A stretch of 64,000 bases of DNA from Imbricaverruca yamaguchii. Taxonomy: Eukaryota > Arthropoda > Thecostraca > Neoverrucidae. Positions 1-12,435 of the stretch are shown here, piece by piece. A model generated the notes under the pieces. The model saw only the letters and a list, made by a program, of their open reading frames with translations, was not told the DNA's origin and searched no databases. The first letter of the stretch is position 1, and every line of letters starts with the position of its first letter. The stretch is from assembly GCA_034440575.1 (NCBI GenBank), contig JAOTOL010000987.1, positions 124,001 through 188,000 on the forward strand. Reading direction: 5' to 3'. A program made the translations under genes and the position numbers.

Positions 1-701
1 TCCTCCCGCCATGTCTGACGACTTCTCCCGCCAGGTCTGACGACTCTCCTCCCGCCATGTCTGACGACTCGTCTCACCGCCATGTCTGACGACTCTCCTC
101 CCGCCATATCTGACGACTCTCCTCCCGCCATATCTGACGACTCTCCTCCCGCCATATCTGACGACTCTCCTCCCGCCATGTCTGACGACTCTCCTCCCGC
201 CATGTCTGACGACTCTCCTCCCGCCATGTCTGACGACTCTCCTCCCGCCATGTCTGACGACTCTCCTCTCCCGCCCGCTGACGACTCTCCTCCGCCATGT
301 CTGACGACTCTCCTCCCGCCACGTCTGACGACTCTCCCCCCGCCACTCTGACGACTCTCCTCCCGCCATGTCTGACGACTCTCCTCCCGCCATGTCTGAC
401 GACTCTCCTCCGCCATGTCTGACGACTCTCCTCCCGCCATGTCTGACGACTCTCCTCCCGCCATGTCTGACGACTCTCCTCCCGCCATGTCTGACGACTC
501 TCCTCCCGCCATGTCTGACGACTCTCCTCCCGCCATGTCTGACGACTCTCATCTCGCCACGTCTGACGACTCTCCTCCCGCCATGTCTGACGACTCTCCT
601 CACGCCATGTCTGACGATACCTAATCTCGCCATGTCTGACGACTCTCCTCCCGCCATGTCTGACGACTCTCCTCCCGCCGTGTCTGACGACTCTCGCCTC
701 G
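1..701. repeat. 24-bp minisatellite, cut by the window edge
   Basis: Tandem copies of a 24-bp unit containing TCTGACGACTCTCCTCCCGC followed by CATG or CATA. About 29 copies are present, with point variants and some copies short by a few bases near 265-300 and 330-410. The array starts before the window. Because 24 is a multiple of 3, it reads as an 8-residue periodic peptide (MSDDSPPA) on the plus strand and stays open on the minus strand as well. I treat this as non-coding satellite DNA, because indels break the frame repeatedly. Confidence 0.95.
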
Positions 702-2683
702 CTTTTCTCGTTCTGCGCCAAATGCTTGCGCAACATTGCCAAGCGTGTCGGCTCGAGGAAGCGGCAGACGTGGAAGATCTGCGGAAGATCTGCGGAAGAT
801 CTGTGGAAGATCGTGCGTCGTGTACGGGAAGGCTCCAGCGTCGGAGATGACACGATTATATGTGCCCGGTTTGATTCACATCTTACCAGCTGGCTCTGTC
901 GGATGCATTTTGAGGCCGGCAGTCGATGCATGAAACAAGAAATACAGGAAATTCGGTCGAGCATACTGCAGAAACCCGAGGCCCCCACCACTATCATCGC
1001 TGTTCCTTGCATTGCAAGCGGCAGAACACATCTTCGTGACATTGTCCTGCACCCCAAGAGAGACGGCATCTAGTTTGGCAGCGAGGTACACTCATTTTAG
1101 GCTCATTATATTTTCATGCAACGTCATATGGTTAATGCTAACATTCATAGACATTGGACGGAGGAAGCCGCCACTATTCCCTCCCATACACCGCCCCTTT
1201 TTCATTCCACGCGGTGCGAACCGTGCTTATCATGCGTGCCGATCCCAGATGATGATGCTCCATATCCCGGACCATACCGCCTCCATACAACCTCCGGAGC
1301 AAACACGAAAAACCTCTAGGAATATGAGAAGCGTCGGGATTCTCCGAGCACTTGGTCCGCCGAATCGTCTGCTGCCCCCCCCGCCCAGATTCGTCGGAGT
1401 TCATCGGCTGAAGCTCCCGCAAGTGCACGAAAACAGAACTCACTAAATCGAAAACACACGTTCCGAAATATGTCTGGTGAGCGTCACGGCCGAGCCCTCC
1501 GTGTCGGCAAAATCTGACGTCACGATGTCGATGATTGTAATTTTCGCCAGTCTCCTGTATTGGGGGTGGGGGGGTGCTATCAAGCCTTTCGCCCAGATTT
1601 GTCGAAATCCTCGCTGGAAAAAATCGAAACGTTCCCGGATTTAGCTGCAATGTCTGGGATTGGGGCCAGGCCCCCCAGTGCCGCTCCGCTGGCGACGCCC
1701 ATGCCGACGACACCACGACACGACACGACGGTAAAAGTGCGCGGCCGGCGCGCCATCTGCCGCCGCCGCGGCGCCTCGTTCCCACGGCCGGCCGGACAGG
1801 GGATTTGGCGCTGTTGACACGGAGATCTGCCTGCAGAGTCGCTCTGCAGGCGCCGTTGGTGGTGTCAGTTGGCGCAGGCCCCGACCCGCGGCCGGGCCCG
1901 TGACCCCCGTCGGCGTCGGGCTCCTAGCGTGGCGATCCGGCAACCCTGATCCACAACGGAAAATTCCAGAGGAACACGTGACGCACGAGTTAATATTTAA
2001 GACTAAAAATGTAATTCCGCGGATTAAATTGAAATCCAATTTTCAGGCGTGTAATCAGTGGAGATCACAAAACTTCGAAGCAAGAATTTCGCCATGAACC
2101 ATTGGCGTAGCTAAGTGTGGGGGGGGGGGGTGGCAGCCGCACTCCCCCTGGAGTGTCGGAGGGACATCCAGGCGACCACCTGGGGTAGCCCGCGAAGACT
2201 CCTCAAGGCGTCGCTGCAGGGGCCGCACTGGACCGACGTGAAGGATCCCTGGACAGGGAAAAGGAACCTGGGATGACGGAAATGGTCCCTGGTCGATAAA
2301 AAAACCGAGTCAACAGGTAGTGTCCTCGGGAAGATGTTGAGGACCTTTGGCTAGGCTAACTTGAATGGCTTCTAGATCGACGAAGCGGGCTCCGGATCGC
2401 TAGGAGGGCCCCGGGATGACGAAGAAGGACTGCGGCGGTAGTTTTGCTGGATGCCTTCCAGCAGCACACAAATGCTTGAAAAGCTGAATTGAACAACCCT
2501 TCTTCATGGTCCGCTTCTTAATGTCACGCTGTGAGACCTTCACTAGTTTTTAGCCAGCGAGAAAACTCATTTACAGTCTGAGCACCTTTTGGGAAAGGTA
2601 TTTTAGATTGATGGTTCGGCCGGCCTCACAGCCACGCGTCTGGTCTGACGCTTCTCCGAACTCGTGACGGAAGCGTTGTGTGG
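702..2683. other. Unique DNA, no supported gene
   Basis: Non-repetitive sequence. A small four-copy 12-bp repeat (core GAAGATCTGCG) lies at about 770-815. A run of 10 or more G follows the motif TGGCGTAGCTAAG at about 2103-2129; this resembles one end of a hAT-like element, but I find no partner end. No reading frame has recognisable protein content. Confidence 0.6.
1655..1925. other. CpG-rich stretch
   Basis: Local block rich in CG dinucleotides (for example GCGGCCGGCGCGCC near 1740), unlike its AT-richer surroundings. It could be an unmethylated island or promoter. No transcript start or coding exon is visible beside it. Confidence 0.35.
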
Positions 2684-2789
2684 ATGTTATGAGCTGTGGA
2701 GGTTATGAGTTGTGAAGGTTATGAGCTGTGGAGGTTATGAGTTGTGAAGGTTATGAGCTGTGGATGCTGTGAGCTGTGTAGGTTATGAT
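2684..2789. repeat. 16-bp tandem repeat
   Basis: About 6.5 copies of a 16-bp unit (GGTTATGAGCTGTGGA). Copies alternate with GGTTATGAGTTGTGAA, which gives a 32-bp secondary period. Confidence 0.85.
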
Positions 2790-4183
2790 ACATCTCCGTT
2801 GCGCCGCTTCAACTCTAAATGACCAGTGGTACGTGCAGGGAATGGGCTGACGGAGAGGTGGACAATTTCCCACATGATTGCGAAAGGAATGATTGTTCAA
2901 TGCAATGATTTCCTGTCAACGCCTATGTGTTTCATGCTAAACAAGCAAACAAAAAATATTCAGGGGGACAAGCGTCCCCCACCCTCAAGGTGTAGAAAAT
3001 TCCACCCATCACTGAGTCGAATAATCCATCTGACTTCGCGACAAATGGCCAAATATTGGAAACTAGAAAGGATACTGGATAATATTTAGAATGAATTGGA
3101 GACATATCCTGAAGAAAGAGCAGATCTTTGTTTGACCCGCCGTTCCGAAAGTTATGGTTTGACGGTCGTCCGTGGCGCAGTCGGTTTGTGTACGTTAAGA
3201 ATATAGTTGGCATATCAATATGCAGTGGAGTACATCAATAATGGCGAGATCACTCCACACGAATGTCACACAGATTTATACAGGTAGATTGTAACGGTAC
3301 AAATTCACAGGAAATTATTTAAAACCATTCATTGTATGGCAGTGTGGTTATTATCTAACTCTGGTGCCTCCTCTATGTCTGGAAGTGGCAGTGGGTCTGT
3401 CGGGTGTTGTCTGTCGATGGCGATGTCGCCAGGTTCTGAGACAGCATTGCTCTACCCCGGAGTAGGTATGTTATGAAGGTGACCGTCATGAAGTCGGTGG
3501 TGTTTGTCGGCAAACTGCAAGAAGTTTTACGCACTGGTTTCAATCACTAAATACATATCACAATGAATTTCCGGCGAGATGGATGGCAAAAATAGTGGAA
3601 CAACGAACTTACATTATCAGCCGATTAACTGCCAAGTTAATGCGCACGCAAAGTCAGAAATATTTCACAAATGTATGCTACTTCTAGCGGTTGGAGGAAT
3701 ATTCTACCCCTGATACGAATGTGTTGCTGAAATATCTTGAAATCCCGCTGAGAGAAATTGCTAAGGATCATAAAATCCTTGCTAAGGATTTGAAAATGTT
3801 GTGAATTTGGACTAATTAATCTGCAACATTAAAATTATCATTATATTATTTGAAAGGCCACATTGATCAGAATCGCTTGGTCGCCCAGGCTTCAACCGAT
3901 AATCAACCCGCAGTCCCATTCGGGCCCATCAGTGGTGTTGGCCGCTCTACATCGGTCACTGCTCCCCAGAATTTGCATCTCTATCTGTGCCGCCTGCCGT
4001 ATCTAGACGTCCACACGATGGTCCACGTCCCACTGTTTGCCAAGCGCTAATGTACCGCAGTGCATCACACGCGGCACGTGACGTCACCGCATTCCGGGAA
4101 TGACGCAACCGCGGACAACGCCACCGCCGCCTGAAGAGCAACTCACAGGCTGGGCCGCGCGTGGATGCAGCTAAGCTCGTAGG
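2790..4183. other. Unique AT-rich DNA, no supported gene
   Basis: Non-repetitive and AT-rich between about 3195 and 3860. Only short reading frames are present. I see no splice-bounded exon, RNA gene or mobile element that I can support. Confidence 0.6.
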
Positions 4184-4641
4184 ATCTCGGGAGTCTCGAG
4201 AGCGCTCCGAGAGTCTCGAGAGTCTCGAGAGCGCTCCGAGAGTCTCGGGAGTCTCGAGAGCGCTCCGAGAGTCTCGGGAGTCTCGAGAGCGCTCCGAGAG
4301 TCTCGGGAGTCTCGAGAGCGCTCCGAGAGTCTCGGGAGTCTCGAGAGCGCTCCGAGAGTCTCGGGAGTCTCGAGAGCGCTCCGAGAGTCTCGGGAGTCTC
4401 GAGAGCGCTCTCGAGAGTCTCGGGAGTCTCGGAGAGCGCTCCGAGAGTCTCGAGAGTCTCGAGAGCGCTCCGAGAGTCTCGGGAGTCTCGAGAGCGCTCC
4501 GAGAGTCTCGAGAGTCTCGAGAGCGCTCCGAGAGTCTCGGGAGTCTCGAGAGCGCTCCGAGAGTCTCGGGAGTCTCGAGAGCGCTCCGAGAGTCTCGGGA
4601 GTCTCGAGAGCGCTCCGAGAGTCTCGAGAGTCTCGAGCGTC
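4184..4641. repeat. 29-bp palindrome-rich minisatellite
   Basis: About 16 copies of a 29-bp unit built from GAGAGTCTCGGGAGTCTCGA plus GAGCGCTCC. Successive AGCGCTCC motifs at 4201, 4230 and 4259 fix the period. The unit contains perfect palindromes (GAGCGCTC and TCTCGAGA) and is close to self-complementary, so both strands read alike. Copies alternate between GAGAGTCTCGGGAG and GAGAGTCTCGAGAG variants. Confidence 0.95.
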
Positions 4642-4725
4642 TTGTACACTCCCACCTCCTCTGGCACCGTTCAGCAGTAGAGAGCGAGCGAATGGTAGCG
4701 GCTTGATTAGCTCAGCGCGCCGTAA

Positions 4726-5781
4726 AACCCAGGCTGTTATCGCGAGCGGAATGTGTGCACAATTTTGCTTCTGATTTGTATTGTCGATCACCGCTTTACT
4801 CCGCGTAGATGTTTTGCTCACGCTCACAACCCGTTCACATTGATCTTCTTTGGAACAGGTGTTGGCTCAGACTTGCTGTTCTGTGATTTGTATGTGGATC
4901 TTTGGTTCAGTGCATCACGGGCAGTGCCGAATCCTGGAAAGTGCGCCGAAAATTTAGGGCTTTGCGCAGTGAAAACCGATAAAATTATCGTTCCACCTAG
5001 TGGATTTGTAATGCTAATTGGATGGGAGCCCCAGGTTCCCTTTCACGCGCATCTGATCACGGACCCTTATCTACATCATGGGGATGCTCGAGGTACATCG
5101 CTGATGCATTTCGCCCCTCCCATCCGGAGAGTAATAATATGGAGTGGACTATGGATAGCAGCACGGGCTTGTCACCGCCATTTCACCGGGTGCAGCATAC
5201 GCTACCACTAGGCCGGAGGTGCGAGACCAGGGAGAGGAGGAGTCAAGCATGCACATTTCACCACTTGTTTATCATGGTCAAGTCGAAAGTCAGACAAGTC
5301 GGGTTGTAAAACGAAAATTTCGACTGCTAAGGCGAGTATCAGTTGCCCTCTGATAGTCACCACCTACGGTACTGTAACAGCGGGAATCACTGGGGCTGTC
5401 AGCATATACAGTCTGCTGTCGCAATCCAAGCTGCTGGTGCTCGCTTCAACTGGAGGCGAGGAAGCACTCTTGGAGTGGTTTGGAGCAACACTGCACATAC
5501 CAGCAACTACCGAACCGTCATCTACTAAAACACAGGCCGAGATGGTGAGCCCTTCATCCAGCGTAACTTCCGGGTCATACATTAAGATCGTAATGTTACC
5601 CGGTAGCATTAAACACCGGCCCAGCCACGGAGAAGTCGCCAGTTCGGATCCCGCCAAGGCCACAAGTTTTAACGAGGCGGGAGCTGCATCGATCTTCGAG
5701 ACCAGGTCGCAAATTGACTGCTCTTCGGCGATGTTGGACAGGCGTCGGCCGGTCATTACCGTCGAGGCCGGCCGGGCATGA
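4726..5781 (+). other. Long open stretch with one in-frame TAG (possible coding relic)
   Basis: One reading frame is open from 4726 to the TGA ending at 5781, except for a single TAG at 5209-5211. There is no ATG near the 5' end; the first half could start at GTG 4753. The second half (about 190 codons, 5212-5781) has ordinary protein-like composition, rich in A, S, E and V. The first half is rich in C, H, W and F, which is less convincing. The opposite strand is also open across 5364-5798, so at most one of the two can be real. I recognise no domain. Chance, a decayed gene, or an exon whose stop lies in an intron all remain possible. Confidence 0.2.
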
Positions 5782-5798
5782 GAACCACGCGATCTCAT
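5364..5798 (-). CDS. Unrecognised 144-residue reading frame, complement of the open stretch
   Basis: Runs from ATG at 5798 (an in-frame TAA sits immediately upstream) to TAG at 5364-5366. The composition is protein-like, with a helical-looking segment near residues 19-55 and a Ser/Pro-rich stretch near residues 108-125. There is no signal peptide, clear membrane segment or known motif. It overlaps the plus-strand open stretch almost completely. The -3 position of the start is T, a poor eukaryotic initiation context. I list it because the two overlapping frames are the most coding-like unique sequence here, not because function is supported. Confidence 0.15.
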   Translation of the reverse strand: MRSRGSHARPASTVMTGRRLSNIAEEQSICDLVSKIDAAPASLKLVALAGSELATSPWLGRCLMLPGNITILMYDPEVTLDEGLTISACVLVDDGSVVAGMCSVAPNHSKSASSPPVEASTSSLDCDSRLYMLTAPVIPAVTVP

Positions 5799-6524
5799 TT
5801 AAACCGCCGGACCTTTAATTGCGTGGGAACTGGCGGGCGGGCGGGTTCAAAAGTCGGGCGCGACCCACGGTGTCGGCGGCGGCGGCGCAGCGACCGTTGT
5901 AGCTGTGCCTGACCCCGACCACGGGGTGTCCGGACGCGGCTCAACCGCAGACGGAGCCGCCGCCGCAGCCATGTGAACATGACATGGACACATGGCTCAC
6001 TGTGCTGGAGAAACTCACATGGCTGGTGACTGGCCCCAGACAATGTGTCCATGTGGATTGTGGGGCTCTTGACGGGTAAACCCAAATACCGATTGGTCAA
6101 TTGGTCCATGTAGGCCATGCAGCCGACCTGACCAGCGAGACACATGCTCCATGTGATCATTAGCGTCACCATATGTGACGAGCCTCACCATCAGTGAATG
6201 CCTGGAATGAAAATAATGGGATGGTAGCACGGTTAAAGTTATTACTAGCACCGTTAAAGTTATTGCTAGCACCGTTGAAGCGTTTAGTTATTGACCTCCG
6301 AGAACGTTCGGGGTACCGTTTGGCAGGAGCCATGCTGAAGTCCGAAATCAATGCCGGTTCGACAAACATTGAGTGGTTTCGAGCACCTGTAAAATGATAC
6401 TGTTCTACACATGCGAACTAGACCCAATGTGTCAAACTTTACACAATGTCATCAACGTTGTCCAAAGCGACGAAAACGGCCAAATACTGCCAAATCGCGA
6501 TCCCCAATTGCGTCTCGTATCGCG
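5799..6524. other. Unique DNA with CpG-rich start and a short 21-bp repeat
   Basis: CpG-rich from about 5765 to 5985 (GGCGGCGGCGGCGCAGCGAC near 5876). At 6228-6282 there are about 2.6 copies of a 21-bp repeat with core TAGCACCGTTAAAGTTATT. No supported gene. Confidence 0.55.
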
Positions 6525-6848
6525 GGTCACGTTCCTCCGGCCGGGGCTCACAGGTCCCAGCCGTTCGGCGGCCTGCCCGGTCACCGTCCGTACCCGTACG
6601 TCTCGTATCACGGGTCATGTGCCCCCGGTCGTGGCTCGCAGGTCCCAGCCATTCGGCGGCCTGCCCGGTCACCGTCCGTACCCGTACGTCTCGTATCACG
6701 GGTCATGTGCCCCAGCCGTGGCTCGCAGGTCCCAGCCATTCGGCGGCCTGCCCGGTCACCGTCCGTACCCGTACGTCTCGTATCGCGGGTCATGTGCCCC
6801 CGGTCGTGGCTCGCAGGTCCCAGCCGTTCGGCGGCCTGCCCGGTCACT
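6525..6848. repeat. 87/88-bp tandem repeat
   Basis: About 3.7 copies of a GC-rich unit with landmarks CGTCCGTACCCGTACGTCTC and CAGCCGTTCGGCGGCCTGCC. CGTCCG recurs at 6585, 6673 and 6760, giving spacings of 88 and 87. Copies differ at few positions, so the expansion is recent. Confidence 0.9.
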
Positions 6849-7445
6849 GCCAGCACTAATCACACCAAACTGCGTTCAAGGAGCACGCCGGGCGCGCTGC
6901 TCCCACGTCCACGGCCGGCTCCCAGCGGCGTGACCCGACCAGTCAGCCGTTCCCACGCGCTGACCCGGCGCGACCCCGAGCGAGCCGGCGGCCAACGGGA
7001 GCCGCGCCGTTCCCAGCGCGCGCTAATTACCGGGCCGGCCGGAGCGCTGTTCAGACGCACTGATAAGCTGCGGCAGTCGCCGTGGACGGCTCGGCCGACG
7101 GCGAGATTTGGCGCACGTGAGACAGATGTCGCCAGCGGCCGCTGTCGTGTCGGTGTGACGTCACAGATGTGTCAGCGTGTCGTCACAGATCGCTGTCCGA
7201 TGTCGGCGACGTGAGAAAGCCGCCAGGTGTCGCTGAGCCGGAGATGCTGTCAGAGCGAGACGAGGGGAATTTTATCTCGGATGACTTGAGTCGTCGAGAT
7301 GGTTCTCAGATGGGCACTTCGTTAGCACCTTCTCAGGTGGTCTCTCGTCATCTCCATCGATGATCTCGAATAATCTCGCCTGAGAATTCTCATCATCTCG
7401 TCTAATGGTTTCTCCAATTACTCCGCAATAAGGCATGTGTGAGCA
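6849..7445. other. CpG-rich unique DNA
   Basis: GC- and CpG-rich until about 7200, then neutral. It could be a promoter-type island. The reading frames crossing it begin inside the neighbouring repeat and show no recognisable domain. Confidence 0.4.
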
Positions 7446-8262
7446 TGGTGTCATCTGAGGATACCAGGGGGTGTCGTCTGAGGATACCAGGGGTGTCGTC
7501 TGAGGATACCGGGAGGTGTCGTCTGCGGATACCAGGGGTGTCGTCCGAGGATACCAGGGGTGTCGTCTGAGGGTACCAGGGGTGTCGTCCGAGGGTACCA
7601 GGGGTGTCGTCTGAAGATACCAGGGGTGTCGTCTGAGGGTACCAGGGGTGTCGTCTGTTGGTACCAGAGGTGTCGTCCGAGGGTACCAGGGGTGTCGTCT
7701 GAGGGTACTGGGGGCGTCGTCCGAGGGTGCCAGGGGTGTCGTCCGAGGATACCAGGGGTGTCGTCTGAGGGTACCAGGGGTGTCGTCTGATGGTACCAGG
7801 GGTGTCGTCTGAGGGTACCAGGGGTGTCGTCTGAAGGTACCAGGGGTGTCGTCCGAGGGTACTTGGGGTGTCGTCTGAGGGTACAGGGGTGTCGTCTGAG
7901 GGTACCAGGGGTGTCGTCCGAGGGTACCAGGGGTGTCGTCTGAGGGTACCAGGGGTGTCGTCTGAGGGTACCAGGGGTGTCGTCCGAGGGTACCAGGGGT
8001 GTCGTCTGAGGGTACCAGGGGTGTCGTCTGAGGGTACCAGGGGTGTCGTCTGAGGGTACCAGGGGTGTCGTCCGAGGGTACCAGGGGTGTAGTCTGAAGG
8101 TACCAGGGGTGTAGTCTGAGGGTACCAGGGGTGTCGTCTGAGGGTACCAGGGGTGTCGTCTGAGGGTACCAGGGGTGTCGTCTGAAGGTACCAGGGGTGT
8201 CGTCTGAGGGTACCAGGGGTGTCGTCTGAGGATACCAGGAGTGTCGTCAGAGGGTACCAGAT
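7446..8262. repeat. 22-bp minisatellite with KpnI-type palindrome
   Basis: About 37 copies of a 22-bp unit, GGTACCAGGGGTGTCGTCTG plus AG. Common variants are GTCCGAGG and GAGGATACC. Most units carry the palindrome GGTACC and a run of four G. A 20-bp deletion-type copy lies near 7880. Confidence 0.95.
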
Positions 8263-8722
8263 GTGCCTCCCGATGGCTCCATTAGTGCAATTCTGGTAGC
8301 GTCCCTTATAATTGGTCAAGGACATCACTGATTCCTAGCCGATGAGGTCGATGTTCATCAATTATCGCGTGGGATAATGGGCAAACACCTGCCTGCCAGA
8401 AGCACCTGGCACACAGAACAGACCTACGGTGTCCTGGGGTCGCGACCGCATCGTCGAGCCTTTGGATCACTGCCGGCCCGTGAGCCCGGGATCACATTTG
8501 GATCGTGACGTCTGGAACGCGTCGGAATCATCGCGACCTCCAGATTACGACTGGATCGTGAGCTCTAGATCGCGACTTGACCGTGATATCAGATTATGAC
8601 TGGTATATAAATAAGCCTTTCCCTGAATGACACGCACCATATCTGGTACGACATGACAACGAATCGTGTCCGAGATGTTGGCGAGGTGGGGGAGCTGACA
8701 CCACGCTTTTCTCTCCAGTGAC

Positions 8723-8775
8723 AGCGGTTGCTGAAGCGGTTGCTGGAGTGGTTGCTGGAGCCGTTGCTGGAGTGA
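8723..8775. repeat. 15-bp tandem repeat
   Basis: About 3.5 copies of a 15-bp unit with core CGGTTGCTGGAGTGG and point variation. Confidence 0.75.
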
Positions 8776-8964
8776 ACACTGTCCAGCGTCGTCTGGTGGT
8801 GGTCGATCTGATCACGATGAGCTGAACTGTAAAACTTTGAGGCGTGTCCAAGATAAGGAGTTCCATGGAAGCAAAGACAGGTTTCACGCATGTATTTGTA
8901 CAGATGGGACGTGAAATGTTTGCGAGTTCTGCGAGGATGGTGGACGTACGCGAGGGAGTTCATG

Positions 8965-9047
8965 GAATCTGGTGTTGTTGGTGTGGGCCGTGAATCTGGC
9001 TGTTGTTGGTGTGGGCCCTGAATCTGGTGTTGTTGGTGTGGGCCGTG
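8965..9047. repeat. 27-bp tandem repeat, three copies
   Basis: Three copies starting GAATCTGGTGTTGTTGGTGT at 8965, 8992 and 9020. The last spacing is 28 because of one inserted base. Confidence 0.85.
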
Positions 9048-10467
9048 AAGGAATAGCTTTGCCTTGTTTTTTTTTTCAGATTAGTACACGATTTTCACAA
9101 GTGCTAAACACTAACACCACTATTTAGAAACGAACAAAACTATTCAGACAACATGAATAATAACTGCTGAAATTGTTACATACCTGGACACATCTTGCTA
9201 GCAATGAGCAGCATAATCTTCATCGCAACACCGCCTTCTTTTTGAAATACGTACGAAGCTGTGCAGCTGCTCAATACGTTTCAAGTAAGCATCCGACTTT
9301 CCCTTCTTCCACCGGCTAAAGTGGTGCGAGTTTTGGTTTGGGTTGGCAAGTTGGAAGCGTCCATTGGCGCCAAACGATTCCATGGTATCCCAAGATGACG
9401 TGGGTGTAATTGCAGTGCACGAAATACTCACCAAATGCCTGAGGTGACCAAAGGCACCAGGGACAAATGTTATCACCTTACGAGAAACTGGCATGGCATT
9501 AGGCCGTGTTGCTTTTTTTCGCGCGTCTTCCTTTATTTTCTCGGGTTGACGAACCGAAAAGCTGGCTAATATATAGAGGTCCGCAAATGTAATTAACGGT
9601 ATCGCAAAAATTGACTCGGTTTTATTTTCTGTAGCCGAATGATACATGGAATGCAGCACGTACTCGCCTTACCATCCTAACGTTTTCCGATGGGCGGATT
9701 TGAGGTAGATACTTTGGGCACTAGTTAAAATTTCATCCATTTCGATTCCTTTCAGAGGAATTATTTTTACTATGTAATCTCTAGGGTGGGCCTTGGAAAT
9801 ATCAGGAATTGTCCAAAATAGCTCGCAGTGCCTTTCGGCACAATGGAATGTCCCTGATTATGTGGAAAGTGCCCCTTGCAGGAGTTACAGTACCTTTCTC
9901 GTAAGTCGACGTGCCCTCAGGTAATTTAGGCACAACTTTAGCAAGTTAAGAATCCCTCAATGGTTGGTTAAAAATATTTTCCTAACCGATGTGTGAGACT
10001 GGTTGACAATGACTGGACCGGCACAGTGGTTTGCAACAAGTGCTCTTTTCATGTGATTACGGTGTCTTTCTCCTGGGATTCGGGCATCCTTTTGTCGAAG
10101 TGCCCCCCCCCCCTTATCACCTGTCTGGCGAAAAATATAAAATAAGTACACTGGCTGTACTTCCAATGAACTGGCGCGTACGGCGCATTTCCGTTAGAAA
10201 AGCTTCAGGGTCAGTGCTTTATGGATACGTTGCGTGCTATTTATCTTCACCTGTTGTGGAAATGAATAAACACTAAGTTGAAATAAGTTGGAAAAGTTGA
10301 ACTACGAAGAAGCATAGGGAAACAGTGCAGTGATACCTAGGTTCAGTTTTCCAGAACAAAAGCTCATTTTCATCATCCGTGTTTTCCATTGAGCTACAAA
10401 CCGGAGTAACCCAATCCATAAACCATCAATCTCGACCTATATGGTCGCAATGTGACAATGCTCTATG

Positions 10468-12155
10468 GGCGCCGCAACATATCGCAGCACAACACGACAT
10501 AGCTGCGCCACAACATAACACATCCGAGCCACAACATACCACAACCGCGCCACAACGTATCGCAGCTGCGCCACAGCACGACACAGCTGCGCCACAACAC
10601 GACACAGATGCGCCACAACATATCACAGCTGCGCCACAACACACATCGCAGCTGCGCCACAACAGCAGAAACAGCTCGCAGCGCGCACGACACAGCTGCC
10701 CCACAACATATCGCAGCTGCGCCACAACACGAAACAGCTGCGCCACAACACGACACAGCTGCGCCACAACATATCGCAGCTGCGCCACAACATATCGCAG
10801 CTGCGCCACAACACGTCGCAGCTGCGCCACAACATATCCCAGCTGTGCCACAACACATCGCAGCTGCGCCACAACATATCGCAGCACAACACGACACAGC
10901 TGTGCCACAACATACCACAACCTCGCCACAACATATCGCAGCTGCGCCACAGCACGACACAGCTGCGCCACAACACAACACAGCTGCGCCACAACACGAC
11001 ACACCTGCGCCACAACACGACACAGCTGCGCCACAACACGACACAACTGCACCACAACACGACACAACTGCGCCACAACATATCACAGCTGCGCCACAAC
11101 ACGACACAGCTGCGCCACAACACGACACAGCTGCACCACAACACGACACAGCTGCGCCACAACACGACACAGCTGCGCCACAACACGACACAGCTGCGCC
11201 ACAACACGACACAACTGCACCACAACACGACACAACTGCGCCACAACATATCACACCTGCGCCACAACACGACACAGCTGCGCCACAACATATCACAGCT
11301 GCGCCACAACACGACACAACTGCGCCACAACATATCGCAGCTGCGCCACAACACGACACAGCTGCGCCACAACACGACACAGCTGCGCCACAACATATCG
11401 CAGCTGCGCCACAACATATCGCAGCTGCGCCACAACATATCACAGTGCGCCACGCAGCTGCGCCACAACATATCGCAGCACAACACGACACAGCTGTGCC
11501 ACAACATACCACAACCTCGCCACAACATATCGCAGCTGCGCCACAACATATCACAGCTGCGCCACAACACGACACAGCTGCGCCACAAAACGACACAGCT
11601 GCGCCACAACACGACACAGCTGCGCCACAACAGCACTGCGCCAACCAGCTGCCAACACGATACAGCTGCGCCACAACACGACACAGCTGCGCCACAACAC
11701 GACACAGCTGCGCCACAACACGACACAGCTGCGCCACAACACGACACAGCTGCGCCACAACACGACACAGCTGCGCCACAACACGACACAGCTGCGCCAC
11801 AACACGACACAGCTGCGCCACAACACGACACAGCTGCGCCACAACACGACACAGCTGCGCCACAACACGACACAGCTGCGCCACAACCCAACACAGCTGC
11901 GCCACAACACGACACAGCTGCGCCACAACACGACACAGCTGCGCCACAACACGACACAGCTGCGCCACAACACGACACAGCTGCGCCACAACACGACACA
12001 GCTGCGCCACAACACGACACAGCTGCGCCACAACACGACACAGCTGCGCCACAACACGACACAGCTGCGCCACAACACGACACAGCTGCGCCACAACACG
12101 ACACAGCTGCGCCACAACATGACACAGCTGCACCACAACACGACACAGCTGCACA
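10468..12155. repeat. 21-bp minisatellite
   Basis: About 80 copies of a 21-bp unit with core CAGCTGCGCCACAACACGAC and final A. The unit carries the palindrome CAGCTG. The left half is heterogeneous (ATATCGCAG, ATACCACAACC and GTGCC variants) with some truncated units. The right half from about 11660 is nearly uniform. Because 21 is a multiple of 3, several frames on both strands stay open for hundreds of codons, giving Ala-Pro-Gln-His- or Cys-rich periodic peptides. I consider these spurious. Confidence 0.96.
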
Positions 12156-12435
12156 CCAAGCCCGCCGCCTGCGGTCGTCAGACCGGAGCTGGAACGGGGT
12201 AGGAGTGGCGAAAATCCCGATTCTTTCCAATTCTTCCTGAGCTGAACGTCAGACAGGCGCAGCACAAGACCGGAAACGTGCGTGACCTGCAGCGGGCATA
12301 GCTGAAGCGTGTCGCCTTTCATTCTGCACGGGAAGGGTGAGGTGTTGGCCTGCTGGCTTTCCTCTCACCGACGTGTTTAGATTTACCATAGGAATCACGG
12401 AGCTGGCAAGTAGACCTTCCAGATGCGCAGCCAAG

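Larger units (their letters stand above)
8263..10467. other. Unique DNA, no supported gene
   Basis: Mostly unique sequence, AT-richer from 9050 to 10380. It contains two small repeats listed separately. A 153-codon minus-strand frame at 9198-9659 has no recognisable domain, and a frame of that length is expected by chance in this much DNA. Confidence 0.55.

Noticed and set aside
9198..9659. 153-codon minus-strand frame with protein-like composition
   Set aside because: No domain, no upstream ATG context, and a few frames of this length are expected by chance in the unique DNA.
10379..12322. Frames of 500-619 codons on both strands
   Set aside because: Entirely a product of the 21-bp period; mutually overlapping frames are all open and show no non-repetitive domain.
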